Positions 19,201 to 28,672 of a stretch of 28,672 nucleotides of DNA are shown piece by piece. The DNA is from Chromera velia. Taxonomy: Eukaryota; Sar; Chromeraceae. The notes under the pieces were generated by a model. It was given only the letters and a program-made list of their open reading frames with translations. It did not search any database and was not told the origin of the DNA. Where the stretch lies: positions 46,581-75,252 of the forward strand of contig JAHBMJ010004957.1 in NCBI GenBank assembly GCA_018398765.1, read 5' to 3'. Both the position numbers and the translations under genes were made by a program. Numbering within the stretch: the first letter of the stretch is position 1; each line of letters opens with the position of its first letter.

Positions 19201-19745
19201 CACGGCAAATCCGTGAAAGGCAGGAATCGATTGTTGGGACAGACAGGGTATTCCCACGCTTCCACATGTCACTTTCTGAAACATCCCAAGTCCCACAGCA
19301 TATTGGAATTCAATTGAATGCTTCGTACTTATAATTCTACGCCAGCAAAGAGGGAGGCACCCACCTTTTCGACCAGCGCTGCCATTGTCGTTAGAAGCAG
19401 TCCGGTTCCGCCGGGACCTCCGAGGAGTGCAGTCAGAGACTCCAGACCGATGAAAAGACCCCCAAGCATAAACACTGCAGACACGAAAGAAGGGAGACAG
19501 TGGGGAATGCTTCAGAATCTCGGTTCGCTCTGGGGCCAGTAGTTCAGGTGAACGCAGTAACAGACACCGATACTTAGAACAGACATAGGAGGAAATGAGA
19601 AGCCACCGGATCCATACAACCCAAAGCCTGGGGGTGGGTGGGCAAAGAGAGACCCCACATGCAAGCAAGCCGACTTGCCTAAAGCCATCTGGACGCCCAG
19701 ACGTTCCTCAATAGACGCGACTCCGAAGAATCCTCGCATCATCAT
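16291..19745 (-). CDS. FUSC/ALMT-like membrane transporter with long tail
   Basis: Exons 19745-19568, 19474-19365, 19144-19080 and 18826 to 16291 join in consistent phases (1, 0, 2) and give 962 aa. The start is the first of three consecutive ATGs. Residues about 50-115 read FPPMSVLSI, a Gly/Leu-rich helix, then AALVEKNIGSSAFKAGNRLVGTITAG split over two exons. This corresponds to the x-E-x-x-x-G-x-x-x-x-K-G-x-N-R-x-x-G-T motif of ALMT/FUSC (aromatic acid exporter superfamily) proteins. Three more hydrophobic segments follow, ending ...TTFVLPISANEKLRR, as in the membrane half of that family. After about residue 260 comes a soluble tail of roughly 700 residues: helical first, then Glu/Gly/Ser-rich and probably disordered. 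Such proteins move organic anions or aromatic acids across membranes; the substrate here is unknown. The 3' end may instead splice to 15994-15699. Confidence 0.65.
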
Positions 19746-20664
19746 TACAATCAAGCCAGCAGAATGGTTCTTATGAAGTCTCTCGCTCTGGCAGTCAGGT
19801 TTCTCTTCTAGCTCGGAGACGGCCAAACATCAACGTCTCTCCAAGCCTCCTAGGACGGGAAGTGCGAGTCGTTTACTCCCGTGTCTATTCTCCTTTGATA
19901 TGTGCCCCAAGCACACAGCCACCGAGAACAAGGACAAATGTACACGGGGATGAGCGAGCCTCGATACAGATTAGATTTCTTCCGGCGGCTACACTTACTT
20001 ACAAAGATCCGTGCACACAGCTGGGCACTCAATCAAAATAGGGGGACCTGCATGGTGCCTAAAGTGTTTTTCGATGCGCAGCACGGAGTCTGCAGAAAAT
20101 CATCTGCCTGACGTTGTGATGGCTGCCCTCGATCGATCCTCCCGCCCGCCAGATCAGTGGCTGGTCTGGATCCAAGATTAAAAATTCGCAAACAGAACTT
20201 TGGCTATGACCTGCATGGGTGTACGTGTCGAAACTTTGCATTTGGCGAACTAGCTCCTTGCATTCTCGCGCGCAAGTTGAGCGCTTGAAGGAGGAGACGG
20301 CCTGCATGTGGACGCGTCTGTGAACGTCTGTGACGGTGTTTTGAGTGACGTCCGTTTTGACTTTTGAGTTGCAGGCTCGTTCTTTGCAGAGACTTTGACT
20401 CTCCCAGCTGCACCAGAGGCAGCAGCCGCCCATCTGACTATGACGGGCTACCTGCATAGGACAGGACTTCCGCTGGCGCTGTGATTTTTTTGTGATCACC
20501 TTTCTCTGGACGTATCGCTCACGCAGAAACCCCTCAGCGGGTGCTGTGTTAGTGTGTACTTGTTCCATTCGAAGAAGAACGTTAATCTGGACGTTGGTGA
20601 GCTCATGGGAGCACCGACTTAAAATCCCCATTCTTGTTATTCTGTCAGGTTACCGCGAGAAGCA
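19746..20664. promoter_or_regulatory. Shared divergent upstream region
   Basis: This 919-bp stretch separates the start codons of the transporter (- strand) and MON1 (+ strand), so it should hold both promoters and 5' UTRs. I see no TATA box or other element I can name. A 190-codon - strand frame at 20059-20631 crosses it but has no recognisable motif. Confidence 0.5.
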
Positions 20665-23600
20665 ATGTTAGAAGGAGACGGCGTGACCTCGGCAGCTGCT
20701 GCTGAAGCCGAAGAAAGCCGCAGAAGGGAAGCAGAGGCTCATGGGAGAAGCACGGACGGTTTGATGGACATCGACCCGGGCACAGAGCCAAGGAGTCGTC
20801 TTGCAGCAGACTTGGAACATGCGGGTACAAACGGAGACGGGGGTGCGAACGTTGACGCCGAAGGAGGAGAGGAGGATTCCGTCTCCCTCACAGCGCCGAC
20901 AAAAGAAACCGAAACCGAATCTGAACGACCCACCCCGCCTTCCACTGCCAAACGAACCCCTGCAAAACCCTCCCAACAACTCCCAGCACGCCCATCGCAA
21001 CCAGCCCGGCCCACCCCACCACCACCACCCCCTCCCGTGCCCGCCAAACGGTTGCGGCCCATAACTTCAAATTTTCACGTGCGCTTCACAGCAGCAAAAA
21101 AGCATCCTGAAGAGGATAATTCAATGGAAAGCTGGTACAAACACAAGCGCCACGTGTTGATTTTCACCTTCTCAGGTAAACCCGTTTTCTCTCGGTATGG
21201 ATGCGAGGACAGACTGGCCACCTTCACGGGAACTCTGTCTGCGGTGGTGTCGAAGGCTGCGGAGTTCTTCAAAGCCTCCAAAGGCACCGACAGTCTCAGG
21301 TGTCTCCGAACGAGACGGCACACCTTTGTCTTTCATGAAAAGGGCCCTTTGTGGCTTGTTTGCGTCTCGGCCCACGGGGATCTCTGGAGGCCGACCGTCG
21401 AGCTCCTTGAGACGGTATGGCAGCAGCTGGTGTGCATTCTTACCCGGGGAATTGAGAAGACTCTCTACAGCAGACCATCCTTTGACGTGCGTCCCCTATT
21501 GGGAGGCACAGATGCTGCGCTGTCCAATGCCGTCTCGTGGAGCAGCCGAGCTCCGATGGGCCTCTCTGACGGCTGGGAGGCCCTTCCCCTCCCTCCGTCA
21601 GTGCGGCAGGTCGTGACGGACAGTCTGAAGGATATTCGGAATCCTCATATCCTAGCAGGTTGGTCCATCAATGTCCCTGTCAGAAATCTTGTGCTGTTGG
21701 GGTCGTATGTCTTCAAGGGGAGAGCAGAAAGATGTTTAGAGATGGCCGGGAGTTGAAAGTGGCCATGCACCCGGCAAGGAGAGAAGGATTCCTGCTCGTT
21801 CTCTGCATCCTTATTTGATGCCTTGAAAGGGAAGAAATAAAAGCACTTGCATGCTGAATTGCTGCAGGGCTGATGGTAGCAGACCACCGCGTCGTGACTC
21901 TGGCAACGGCCCGTCACGTCTCTCTAAAGCCTCGGGATGTGAACTTGGTCGTTAACTTTGTGCTCTCCTCTGTGTCACTCAGACAGGCAGAGAGCTGGAC
22001 GCCTGTGTGCCTCCCCTCAGTGCATGAATCTGCCTTCCTGTATGCGTACGTGAACTTTCTCACACCTGAGGCGGGCGTGGTCTTCCTCTCTTCCTCATCT
22101 GACGCTGCGATTTTTCATCTTCTGTCAGGGCATGCGCGACAAATAGAGAGGGTCAGTGGAAAAAGCGCGGGAGGCCATTTGTTTGGTTTGGGTCCTGCAG
22201 CTGCGTGTGATTGTTTCCACAGACTCTCTTACTTCCTCTTCGTCATATTTTCTTCTCCGGATCACCTCTCTCTCTCATCTCTGCTCCTGCGTCCCCACTG
22301 ACGGATGTCTCCGGGTAACTGGACGTTGCAAAAAGGCACTGAGAGATTCTTTTGGGGTTTTCTCCCAGATGACAGAATGTCCTTGTGTGTGTGACCGCGT
22401 TCGTCTTTTTGAATTTAGTGTCCCTTTTTTGCCTGCCTGCCTGCCTGCCGACTTTCCGTCCTGTAAATCTGGCTGACTGTGTGTGTGTCTGCCTGCAGAC
22501 TTTGAACGCGAGTGGTTCCCTTGAGTCGATTCTTCATGCCATGAGGGCGGCTCCTGTTGTCATTCGTCAGTCTTCTTTTCTCTTTCTGCCCTCCTTCCTT
22601 GCTCCTCACACTCTCTGGAACCCCTGTCCCTCTCTCATGTCGATCACCCAATGAATAAATGAATCAATCTGTACTTTTGTTCTTTTGACATTCGCTCTCC
22701 TCCCTCATCAGAGACCTGACGGAAGGAAAATTTTCTTTCGGAAGTTGATCGAGTCCTCTTAATTTGTGTCCTTGCACTCCCTCACTGTGTCTGCATGCAG
22801 CGGCCCTCACTCCTCCCACTGCGGCTCCTCCTGCGTTCTCCCTTTCACCCCTCACTCAACTTCAGGGGAGCAGAGAGAGGGAAATTGTCGCCCACTCAGG
22901 CTCCCTTAGCGCTCAAGTGAGACGAATAATCTAGAACAAGAAAAGAGGCTTCGTAACAAACGCTCATCGTTCTTGGGTTTCTTCCTTTTTTTACGTCGCC
23001 ATGGGACGTGCTCGCGGCTCTGTGAGCTCACTAAAGGAATTGGCCACAGTTTTTGTAGACTTTCTTTTTGGTTTGAATATGCGCTGTATTATCGTACGAA
23101 TTTGTAAGAGCGCTTTGCGTTTTTTGTTTCTTTATGCATGTGGTGTCTGAATGTAATTTCTTTTTCGTTTGATTGTTCTGCATGGTAATTGAAGATGAGT
23201 CCCCTCCTCACTGCGCCTGTCATTTTTCCTTTTCTTCTCATTCCTTTAGCTAACTCTGATCTCTGCAGCAAACATTGATTTCGTGGTAATTAGAGTCCTC
23301 TCGCTTTCTTACGTGTTTGTGCGTCTTCACTTGCATTCACGTGTATACAAATTAGATGTCCTTTGAGTCAGACAGTTGACTTCTTTGTGTGCTTTCCACT
23401 GCAGATGGGTCCGCTCCGCTTTCTGCACGTCGCCTTCCGGGTCCCCAGCCTCGGTCAGGTCTTCTCCTCGAGACCCCAGGGACACGTGGAGTCTGCAGAG
23501 AAGACAAAGAGGTCGGTGGGGGTATCGAGAGAAGGAAGGCACAGAAAGAACAAGAAACACTAAATCGGCCTGAGCGGAGAGTGATGCTGGGTTGGTACTT

Positions 23601-24192
23601 CTCTCTCGTTTTATTCTCACCTCACTCTTCTTTTGTCCTTTGCTGTCTGCCTGTCAATCTGCTTGCCCATCTGTCTGCCTCCCTGCCTCTCTGCCTGTGT
23701 GCAGTCTGTTCCAGACTTACGCTTCGTGTAGAGATCTGGTGGACGGAATGCAAGGACCCAACCAGGTTTTTGTGCAGAGACGGGTGTGTGAGTGTCGAGG
23801 TTTTGTCTTTTTGTCTCCCTTTTTTCCTTCCTTCCTCCCTGCTTCCCTCCGTTTCTCTTCCCCTCTTCCTTCTTTCTTCTCTCCATTTTTCCTCTCCCAC
23901 CCACCTCCGTATTTTTTTCCTTTGATTTTCCTTCCGTGTTCTCTGCATGTGCGGCTTCGGTAGGGATTGCGTGAATGCTGTGGAGTGTGCCGTGCAAATC
24001 GTACCGTTCACTCTTTTGAGCTGATTTCCCCCCCTAGTTTCTTGCACCGTTGTTGTACTTATTGGCAGGGTATCTCGTGGGTCAAGAAAGGAGCTGTAAG
24101 GATGGTCTCTCGCATGCTTGTTCCTTCCGTGTGTGGGTGGTGAACATGACTGCGTACCGTGCTCTTGCATTTCCCTCCCTCCCACCCACCCG

Positions 24193-24242
<50 letters not shown>

Positions 24243-24661
24243 TCCGTTTTCATCGCAGCATGACGTCATCTATCTGTGGGATTCTCCAGAATTTTCTCTC
24301 GCGTGCACGTGTCCTGAATGGCAAGGTCGGTAGATGTCCCCCATTTTTGTTTTTGTTCATTTCTTGTGCTCCCGCCCTTCTGTGTCTTTCTTGAGGAGAG
24401 AGCGCGGGTTCGTATCAAATAGTCCATGCGTTCTTCATCTTGGCGGTGCTGTATTCAAAACTCAACACATTCTTCTGCATTCGAGAGTGTGCAAGGATCT
24501 CCAAAAGAGGCGAGGCGGTGTGTGATATGCATACGTATTTGTGCGTTTGCATAAGGGTATTTGCAGGCATCTCGTCGGTAGGACTTGCGACTCTAGTCCA
24601 GTGGCTTCGAAGCAACGAGAAAACACTTTTTGTATCGCCAATTCCCCAACTTCCACGGTAG
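20665..24661 (+). CDS. MON1: Vacuolar fusion protein MON1, nine exons
   Basis: Exons: 20665-21658, 21868-22151, 22499-22565, 22801-22916, 23405-23511, 23705-23783, 24069-24095, 24259-24325 and 24567-24661 (TAG). All phases agree and give 611 aa. Residues 1-150 are disordered, Ala/Glu/Thr-rich, with a Pro run at about 117-124. Longin domain 1 starts near residue 165: HVLIFTFSGKPVFSRYG, then LATFTG, GPLWLVCVS and SFDVRPLLGG. Exon 2 has MVADHRVVTLA and SWTPVCLP; exon 5 has PLRFLHVAF; the last exon ends VQWLRSNEKTLFV. All of these are MON1 hallmarks. MON1 with CCZ1 forms the exchange factor that loads Rab7 on late endosomes and vacuoles. Donors are mostly gtcagt/gtcggt plus gtaagg and gtgaga; exon 6 could instead end at 23765. 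Exon 4 (ALTPPTAAPPAFSLSP) is a lineage-specific, low-complexity insert and is the least certain. Confidence 0.9.
24196..24239. repeat. GT dinucleotide repeat in MON1 intron 7
   Basis: About 22 GT units ending 20 bp before the exon 8 acceptor (catcgcag), so the array occupies the place of the usual polypyrimidine tract. Confidence 0.95.
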
Positions 24662-24928
24662 CGCGGCCCTGCTCCCATCAATGGAGCAATTGGCCAAACA
24701 ATCCAGCAAACAATCGATCGACAATGATCGTCATCAAAGAGCGTCATACATCATCATGCTACTTAGTCATCATGCTTGATTATCATTTCTATTGTTATTG
24801 ATTATTTATTCCATGATTTTTTAACTTTTTCTGTGTTGTTAAAAAATATGTTTTTACTTTACTATATTGTAAAAATCGACATTTTGCCACATTAATTTAG
24901 AATTAGCGTTGCGTTTTTACCAGATATA
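24662..24928. other. 3' flank of MON1, AT-rich
   Basis: Downstream of the MON1 stop the composition changes within about 100 bp to strongly AT-rich DNA. No coding region or RNA gene is seen. Confidence 0.4.
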
Positions 24929-24930
24929 CT

Positions 24931-25320
24931 ACCCTAGGCGACAAAATTATTAAATAAAATTTTTGAGTTTGGCGAAATTTCATTTTTGGGGATGACATTG
25001 GATCAAGCTCTCTTTTTTGAAAGGTTTAGAGCCAGTGTAGTTGCTGGTATGATATTAGGGCTGTATTGGCTCATCTTTGCCTATATAACTACTATTGAAA
25101 CCAACATACCCAATTTGAGACCCCTAGGGTCGTTCGCGGTGTATAAAAAATATATTTTCACAAGATTAATAGCAAATAGATATAGAATAGCCTTAACACA
25201 ATAACAAAATAAAACCATTTTAAAAACAATTTAATTCAAAGTATTGTTTCCTTCTTTGCTCTATCTCTTTAATTTTTTTTTATTACTTGAAGTTTATTCA
25301 ATAATTTTGTCGTCTAGGGT
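24931..25320. repeat. 390-bp MITE-like repeat, copy 1
   Basis: Starts ACCCTAGGCGACAAAATTAT and ends with the near-perfect inverted complement, giving terminal inverted repeats of about 28 bp. It differs from copy 2 at 6 of 390 positions by eye, with no indels, so the two copies are recent or homogenised. Confidence 0.9.
24992..25204 (+). CDS. Small open frame inside 390-bp repeat, copy 1
   Basis: 70 codons from ATG to TAA: MTLDQALFFERFRASVVAGM, a hydrophobic stretch (ILGLYWLIFAYI), then a basic C-terminus (LIANRYRIALTQ). The same frame is open in copy 2, but all four differences inside it change amino acids, which argues against selection on a protein. It may be a remnant or chance. Confidence 0.2.
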   Translation: MTLDQALFFERFRASVVAGMILGLYWLIFAYITTIETNIPNLRPLGSFAVYKKYIFTRLIANRYRIALTQ

Positions 25321-26255
25321 GTGAAGGCAAAAATTGACATTTCTCATATTTTAATTTTTCACTTTGTTTTCACAGTCAATTTGAATAGTACAATAACACT
25401 GAGAAAGTTGTTTTTCTGCCATGTAATACATCTTGTATTACATTTTCTCTACTGTCAAAACAATCTTTTGTTCTCTTTATTTTATACATGTAATGGAACA
25501 CTTAACGTGCAATACAGTGTTTATGCAGAGAAAGCGATGAATTCACAAACATAACAACAAAAAACCCCAAGAAGAACAAAAGTAATAGAATACAATAAAA
25601 CATTACAACATTATGTTTTCTTTTAAAGCAAAACTATATTAAAAAACAAAAGCTATGTAGTACTTTTATAGAATAATTGTGATCATGTTTTCTGTGGTGT
25701 AAACGATTTTTTCTAAACACGATATATTTTTTACATAACGAAAGTTTTAAAATTTTTATTCACTCTTGACTAATTATGAAGCAAATTATAAAAAGCAGCA
25801 TAAGTCTTCTTGACAATAATTAGCTTAACTGTTCTTGTTCTGCAGTCAGCTAAAGGTAGATGATGCACAAAGATTTTTGTTCAGATTTCTTATTATCGCT
25901 CACATTTTTTGTATGTAATATAATTTTCTTCTCTACCTATACCAGCAAGCAACATATATACAAACAAACACGCAAAAAGAAAGTTGTTTTTATTTGTAAT
26001 TTTGCAGCTAAACAAATGTACCCTCACAGTGTTGGAAGCTTACTCAAAAAAGTAAAACAAACATAGGAAAAAATTCGGTATCGGAAATATAACTTAATGA
26101 CCTCACGTTATAATTTGTTTCTCACTCAATATCGTTATTAAGAAGCAAAGACAAAGTATATAATCCTATAGTTTAACAACAAAGTTAAATAAAAATTATA
26201 AGCTTTAAATTCTTTAAGACTTGTCCATTTAATCTGTAAATGTTGATCGTTGCAC
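25321..26255. other. Unique AT-rich core between the 390-bp repeats
   Basis: About 935 bp with only short frames and no recognised transposase or RNA. It is bounded by inverted CACACCCTAG on the inner ends of the two repeats. Confidence 0.5.
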
Positions 26256-26645
26256 ACCCTAGGCGACAAAATTATTGAATAAAATTTTTGAGTTTGGCGA
26301 AATTTCATTTTTGGGGATGACATTGGATCAAGCTCCCTTTTTTGAAAGGTTTAGAGCCAGTGTACTTGCTGGTATGATATTAGGGCTGTATTGGCTCATC
26401 TTTGCCTATATAACTACTATTGAAACCAACACACCCAATTTGAGACCCCTAGGGTCGTTCGCGGTGTATAAAAAATATATTTTCATAAGATTAATAGCAA
26501 ATAGATATAGAATAGCCTTAACACAATAACAAAATAAAACCATTTTAAAAACAATTTAATTCAAAGTATTGTTTCCTTCTTTGCTCTATCTCTTTAATTT
26601 TTTTTTATTACTTGAAGTTTATTCAATAATTTTGCCGTCTAGGGT
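26256..26645. repeat. 390-bp MITE-like repeat, copy 2
   Basis: Direct copy of 24931-25320 at a constant offset of 1325 bp, about 98% identical, in the same orientation and with the same terminal inverted repeats. Confidence 0.9.
26317..26529 (+). CDS. Small open frame inside 390-bp repeat, copy 2
   Basis: Counterpart of the frame in copy 1 with four amino-acid changes (Leu to Pro, Val to Leu, Ile to Thr, Thr to Ile). No domain is recognised, and coding status is doubtful. Confidence 0.2.
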   Translation: MTLDQAPFFERFRASVLAGMILGLYWLIFAYITTIETNTPNLRPLGSFAVYKKYIFIRLIANRYRIALTQ

Positions 26646-26649
26646 AGTA

Positions 26650-27240
26650 ACTGCGAATCCTAGCCTGCACCGGCAATAGTAGCAGTTTGATCTTTGTGAC
26701 AAGGAAATAGCTGTATAATATATATACATTCTGTTAATATTATGCTGTGATAAATTTGTACGATTTATATTTATGATTTTGTACGGCTTATAAAAGTAAT
26801 AAAAAGACTAAATAATTATAAATTATTAGGTAGCAAACCATTCTAGTATAGTGAACCCTATAACGTTCTTTTTAATCTAGCTTGTACTCTAGTTTTTACA
26901 GTATATCTGAAGCCACCATTTATGTTTTTAAAATATGTAGTAATAAATAATATGATGATAATAGCACCAACAATAATGCATGTACATGTGACACACTATA
27001 TGACTTGAAGACTGAGTTCATATAAAATTACGTTGAATTGGCAGAACATATATATGTTCAACAATTGAATGACTGTGCTACTTCCAGAATCACCGTGATT
27101 AGTACCCTTCATAGGACCAATCAATCAAACTTGGGCCAGGAAGTTTCCAAGTTGTAGTGATTATATTCTGGTTGTACACGTGTTAATTGCTGCTTTTGCG
27201 TTGACTGCTCCACTTTGCTGTCATTGGTACTAGCGCCACC
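26650..27240. other. AT-rich intergenic DNA
   Basis: A continuation of the AT-rich island without open frames or visible repeats. Composition returns to the window norm near 27.2 kb. Confidence 0.4.
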
Positions 27241-28458
27241 ATCAAACTTGAGGCGTGCACGGCCGGGTCGAGCTTGTGGTCTGCCGATGAGGCCATTCGA
27301 GCAAGAGGATCGAGCCGGCCAGTGGGCTCAGCAATGAATGAGTCAGCATACTGATTTCAGTTTCAATCAAGGGATTCATTGGCACCCAATCTTTTCTTCC
27401 ACCCATTACTGCTGTAAGGTCGACACAAGGGCTGCCAGACACCTCCTGCAGCTGATCGCTTCGTTTTGATTTGATCGCTTTCCCCCCTGCATGGCTGGAT
27501 GGAATGGTGTTTTCTCACCGGTCCAAAGAACACGCTGTCATTTGCATGCGCACTTCTTGAACTTCAAACTTGTCCTGAATTTCGTCTAGCTGGTTCACTG
27601 ACTCGATTAATTCACGTGGAAGCGCTAGTTGATTGACTGACTCACTTACAGGCAGAATGCAAGACCAACTGTAAATTTGAAACAGACTTTTTCCTGCGCA
27701 AGAACATGCATTCAAATTGCGATGGCTACCCGTTCCTCCAACTTTATGTCTTGTCCCATTCCCTGACAGATGTCCCTTCCTCTCTGACTGCCCTTTCGAC
27801 GCATTCATGCACCGACGGTCAGTTCTTTTGTCGATCATTTGTGGATTTTCTCCGTGTATGTGCCTCTCTGTCATTCCTTCAAGATCCTTGTTCCCTGCTT
27901 TTCTGTGTCTCATCCGTTTTTTGTGTGTCTTTCACTCTGCAATCCGTCTGTCATCTATCTGCCTCTTCTGCTGGACCTGGCACTAGAGGTCCCCCTTCTC
28001 GTTGGCTTCTGGCAGAGCACACACAGACAGAGGAGAGCAGAAATGATGCCGAACAAAATGCAGGCAGCAAGAAGACATCTCCAGAAGAGCTGCCATCCCC
28101 AACCGCCCGTTTCCGCTGCAGACACACAAGATGGGACGCCAAGAAAGAAAAGAGAAGCGAAAGTTTTGACAAACAAATGAAAATCCAAAATACCGTCGGG
28201 GCGACGAAGAACACGGATTCGTGTGAAGCGATGGATGGTTTCTTTCGGCGGAAAACCTTTGGCCATTGAGAAATGCGCACAAACAGACGCATGGGATTGT
28301 TTTGCCTTTGCAGATGCGCACGCAGACGCATGCAGACACACGAACTAACACACAGAAACCTGCTCCCCCCCCAAAGGATGCGGTGAACGAGAAACGGACA
28401 GAGAGACAAAGAAAAAATCCAAATCAGGGGGACAAAAGGAATGTAATGCTAAATCGCG
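27241..28458. other. Intergenic or unresolved region
   Basis: Overlapping frames of 90-190 codons occur on both strands, but none has a recognisable motif. Cys/Ser/Phe/Leu-rich or Thr/Gln-rich composition suggests polypyrimidine-driven chance frames. An exon of a gene continuing beyond the window cannot be excluded. Confidence 0.35.
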
Positions 28459-28634
28459 CGCGCACACACACACACACACACGCGCGCGCGCGCACACACA
28501 CACACGCACACACACACACACACACACGCGCGCGCGCGCACACACACACACACGCACACACACACACACACACACACACGCACGCACGCACGCACGCACA
28601 TACACACGCACACACACACACACACGCACACACA

Positions 28635-28672
<38 letters not shown>
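28459..28672. repeat. CA / CG compound microsatellite at window edge
   Basis: CA arrays alternate with CG (CGCGCGCG, CGCA) blocks up to the last base. Alternating purine-pyrimidine DNA of this kind can adopt Z-form. Cys/Val-repeat frames across it are artefacts, and the array probably continues past the window. Confidence 0.95.

Larger units (their letters stand above)
24929..26647. mobile_element. Composite TIR element, Tc1/mariner-like ends
   Basis: The left end reads CTACCCTAGGCGACAAAATT and the right end is its inverted copy (ending TCTAGGGTAG), about 31 matches in 34 positions. Each is flanked by TA (24927-24928 and 26648-26649), as expected for a TA target-site duplication. A GACAAAATTATT core is also common in Tc1/mariner termini. 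Inside, two 390-bp direct repeats (24931-25320, 26256-26645) flank 935 bp of unique AT-rich DNA. No transposase is recognised, so any mobility would be non-autonomous. The inner repeat ends share a different extension (CACACCCTAG, inverted), so only the outer pair matches the TA-flanked ends. Confidence 0.6.

Noticed and set aside
20059-20631. 190-codon - strand frame upstream of MON1
   Set aside because: It has an ATG and is long, but shows no motif, lies in the shared promoter/5' UTR interval, and has Arg/Gln/Ser-rich composition. Kept as a possibility only.
23617-24269. - strand frames of 126 and 215 codons over MON1 introns
   Set aside because: They arise from polypyrimidine and GT tracts in introns 5-7 of MON1.
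24929-24960. piggyBac assignment from CCCTAG ends
   Set aside because: piggyBac requires TTAA target sites; these ends are flanked by TA and no TTAA is adjacent, so Tc1/mariner-like is preferred.
28345-28671. - strand Cys/Val/Arg-repeat frames
   Set aside because: Translations of the CA/CG array.

Overview
This is a nuclear eukaryotic window, with spliceosomal introns, long stretches of microsatellite DNA, a non-LTR retrotransposon, MITE-like repeats and two assembly gaps (N at 7409 and 11311-11334). Many introns use unusual donors of the form gtcagt or gtcggt and clean tgcag acceptors. Intron-rich genes, GA/CAGA/CA repeats and lineage-specific proteins suit a protist alga, possibly a chromerid-like alveolate. 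That placement is a weak inference, because no marker gene here settles it.

Two genes can be rebuilt with confidence from reading frame, splice signals and intron phase. They are transcribed divergently from about 0.9 kb of shared upstream DNA. On the + strand, 20665-24661 encodes MON1, a subunit of the Mon1-Ccz1 exchange factor for Rab7, in nine exons whose phases all agree (611 aa). On the - strand, 19745 down to about 16291 encodes a FUSC/ALMT-like membrane transporter in at least four exons. It has an ALMT-style glycine/asparagine motif and a very long acidic, low-complexity soluble tail.

Other genes are less certain. At 3901-4728 (+) there is a clean single-exon gene of unknown function (275 aa). 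At 14369-15452 (-) I propose a small three-exon gene whose product has one C-terminal membrane segment. The - strand from about 8.5 kb to 5.4 kb holds gene debris: a MORN-like exon, two unassigned exons, and a coiled-coil plus protein-kinase-like block with several in-frame stops, which I call a pseudogene.

Mobile DNA: a broken non-LTR retrotransposon lies at about 11.2-14.2 kb (-), with reverse transcriptase motifs in shifted frames and a C-terminal CCHC finger. A second, independent fragment with the same type of finger lies at 962-1630 (-). An AT-rich island at 24.7-27.2 kb holds two 390-bp direct repeats, each with terminal inverted repeats. Together they look like one 1.7-kb composite element flanked by TA. 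The left 3 kb, 14.8-15.4 kb and the right end are largely simple-sequence DNA.
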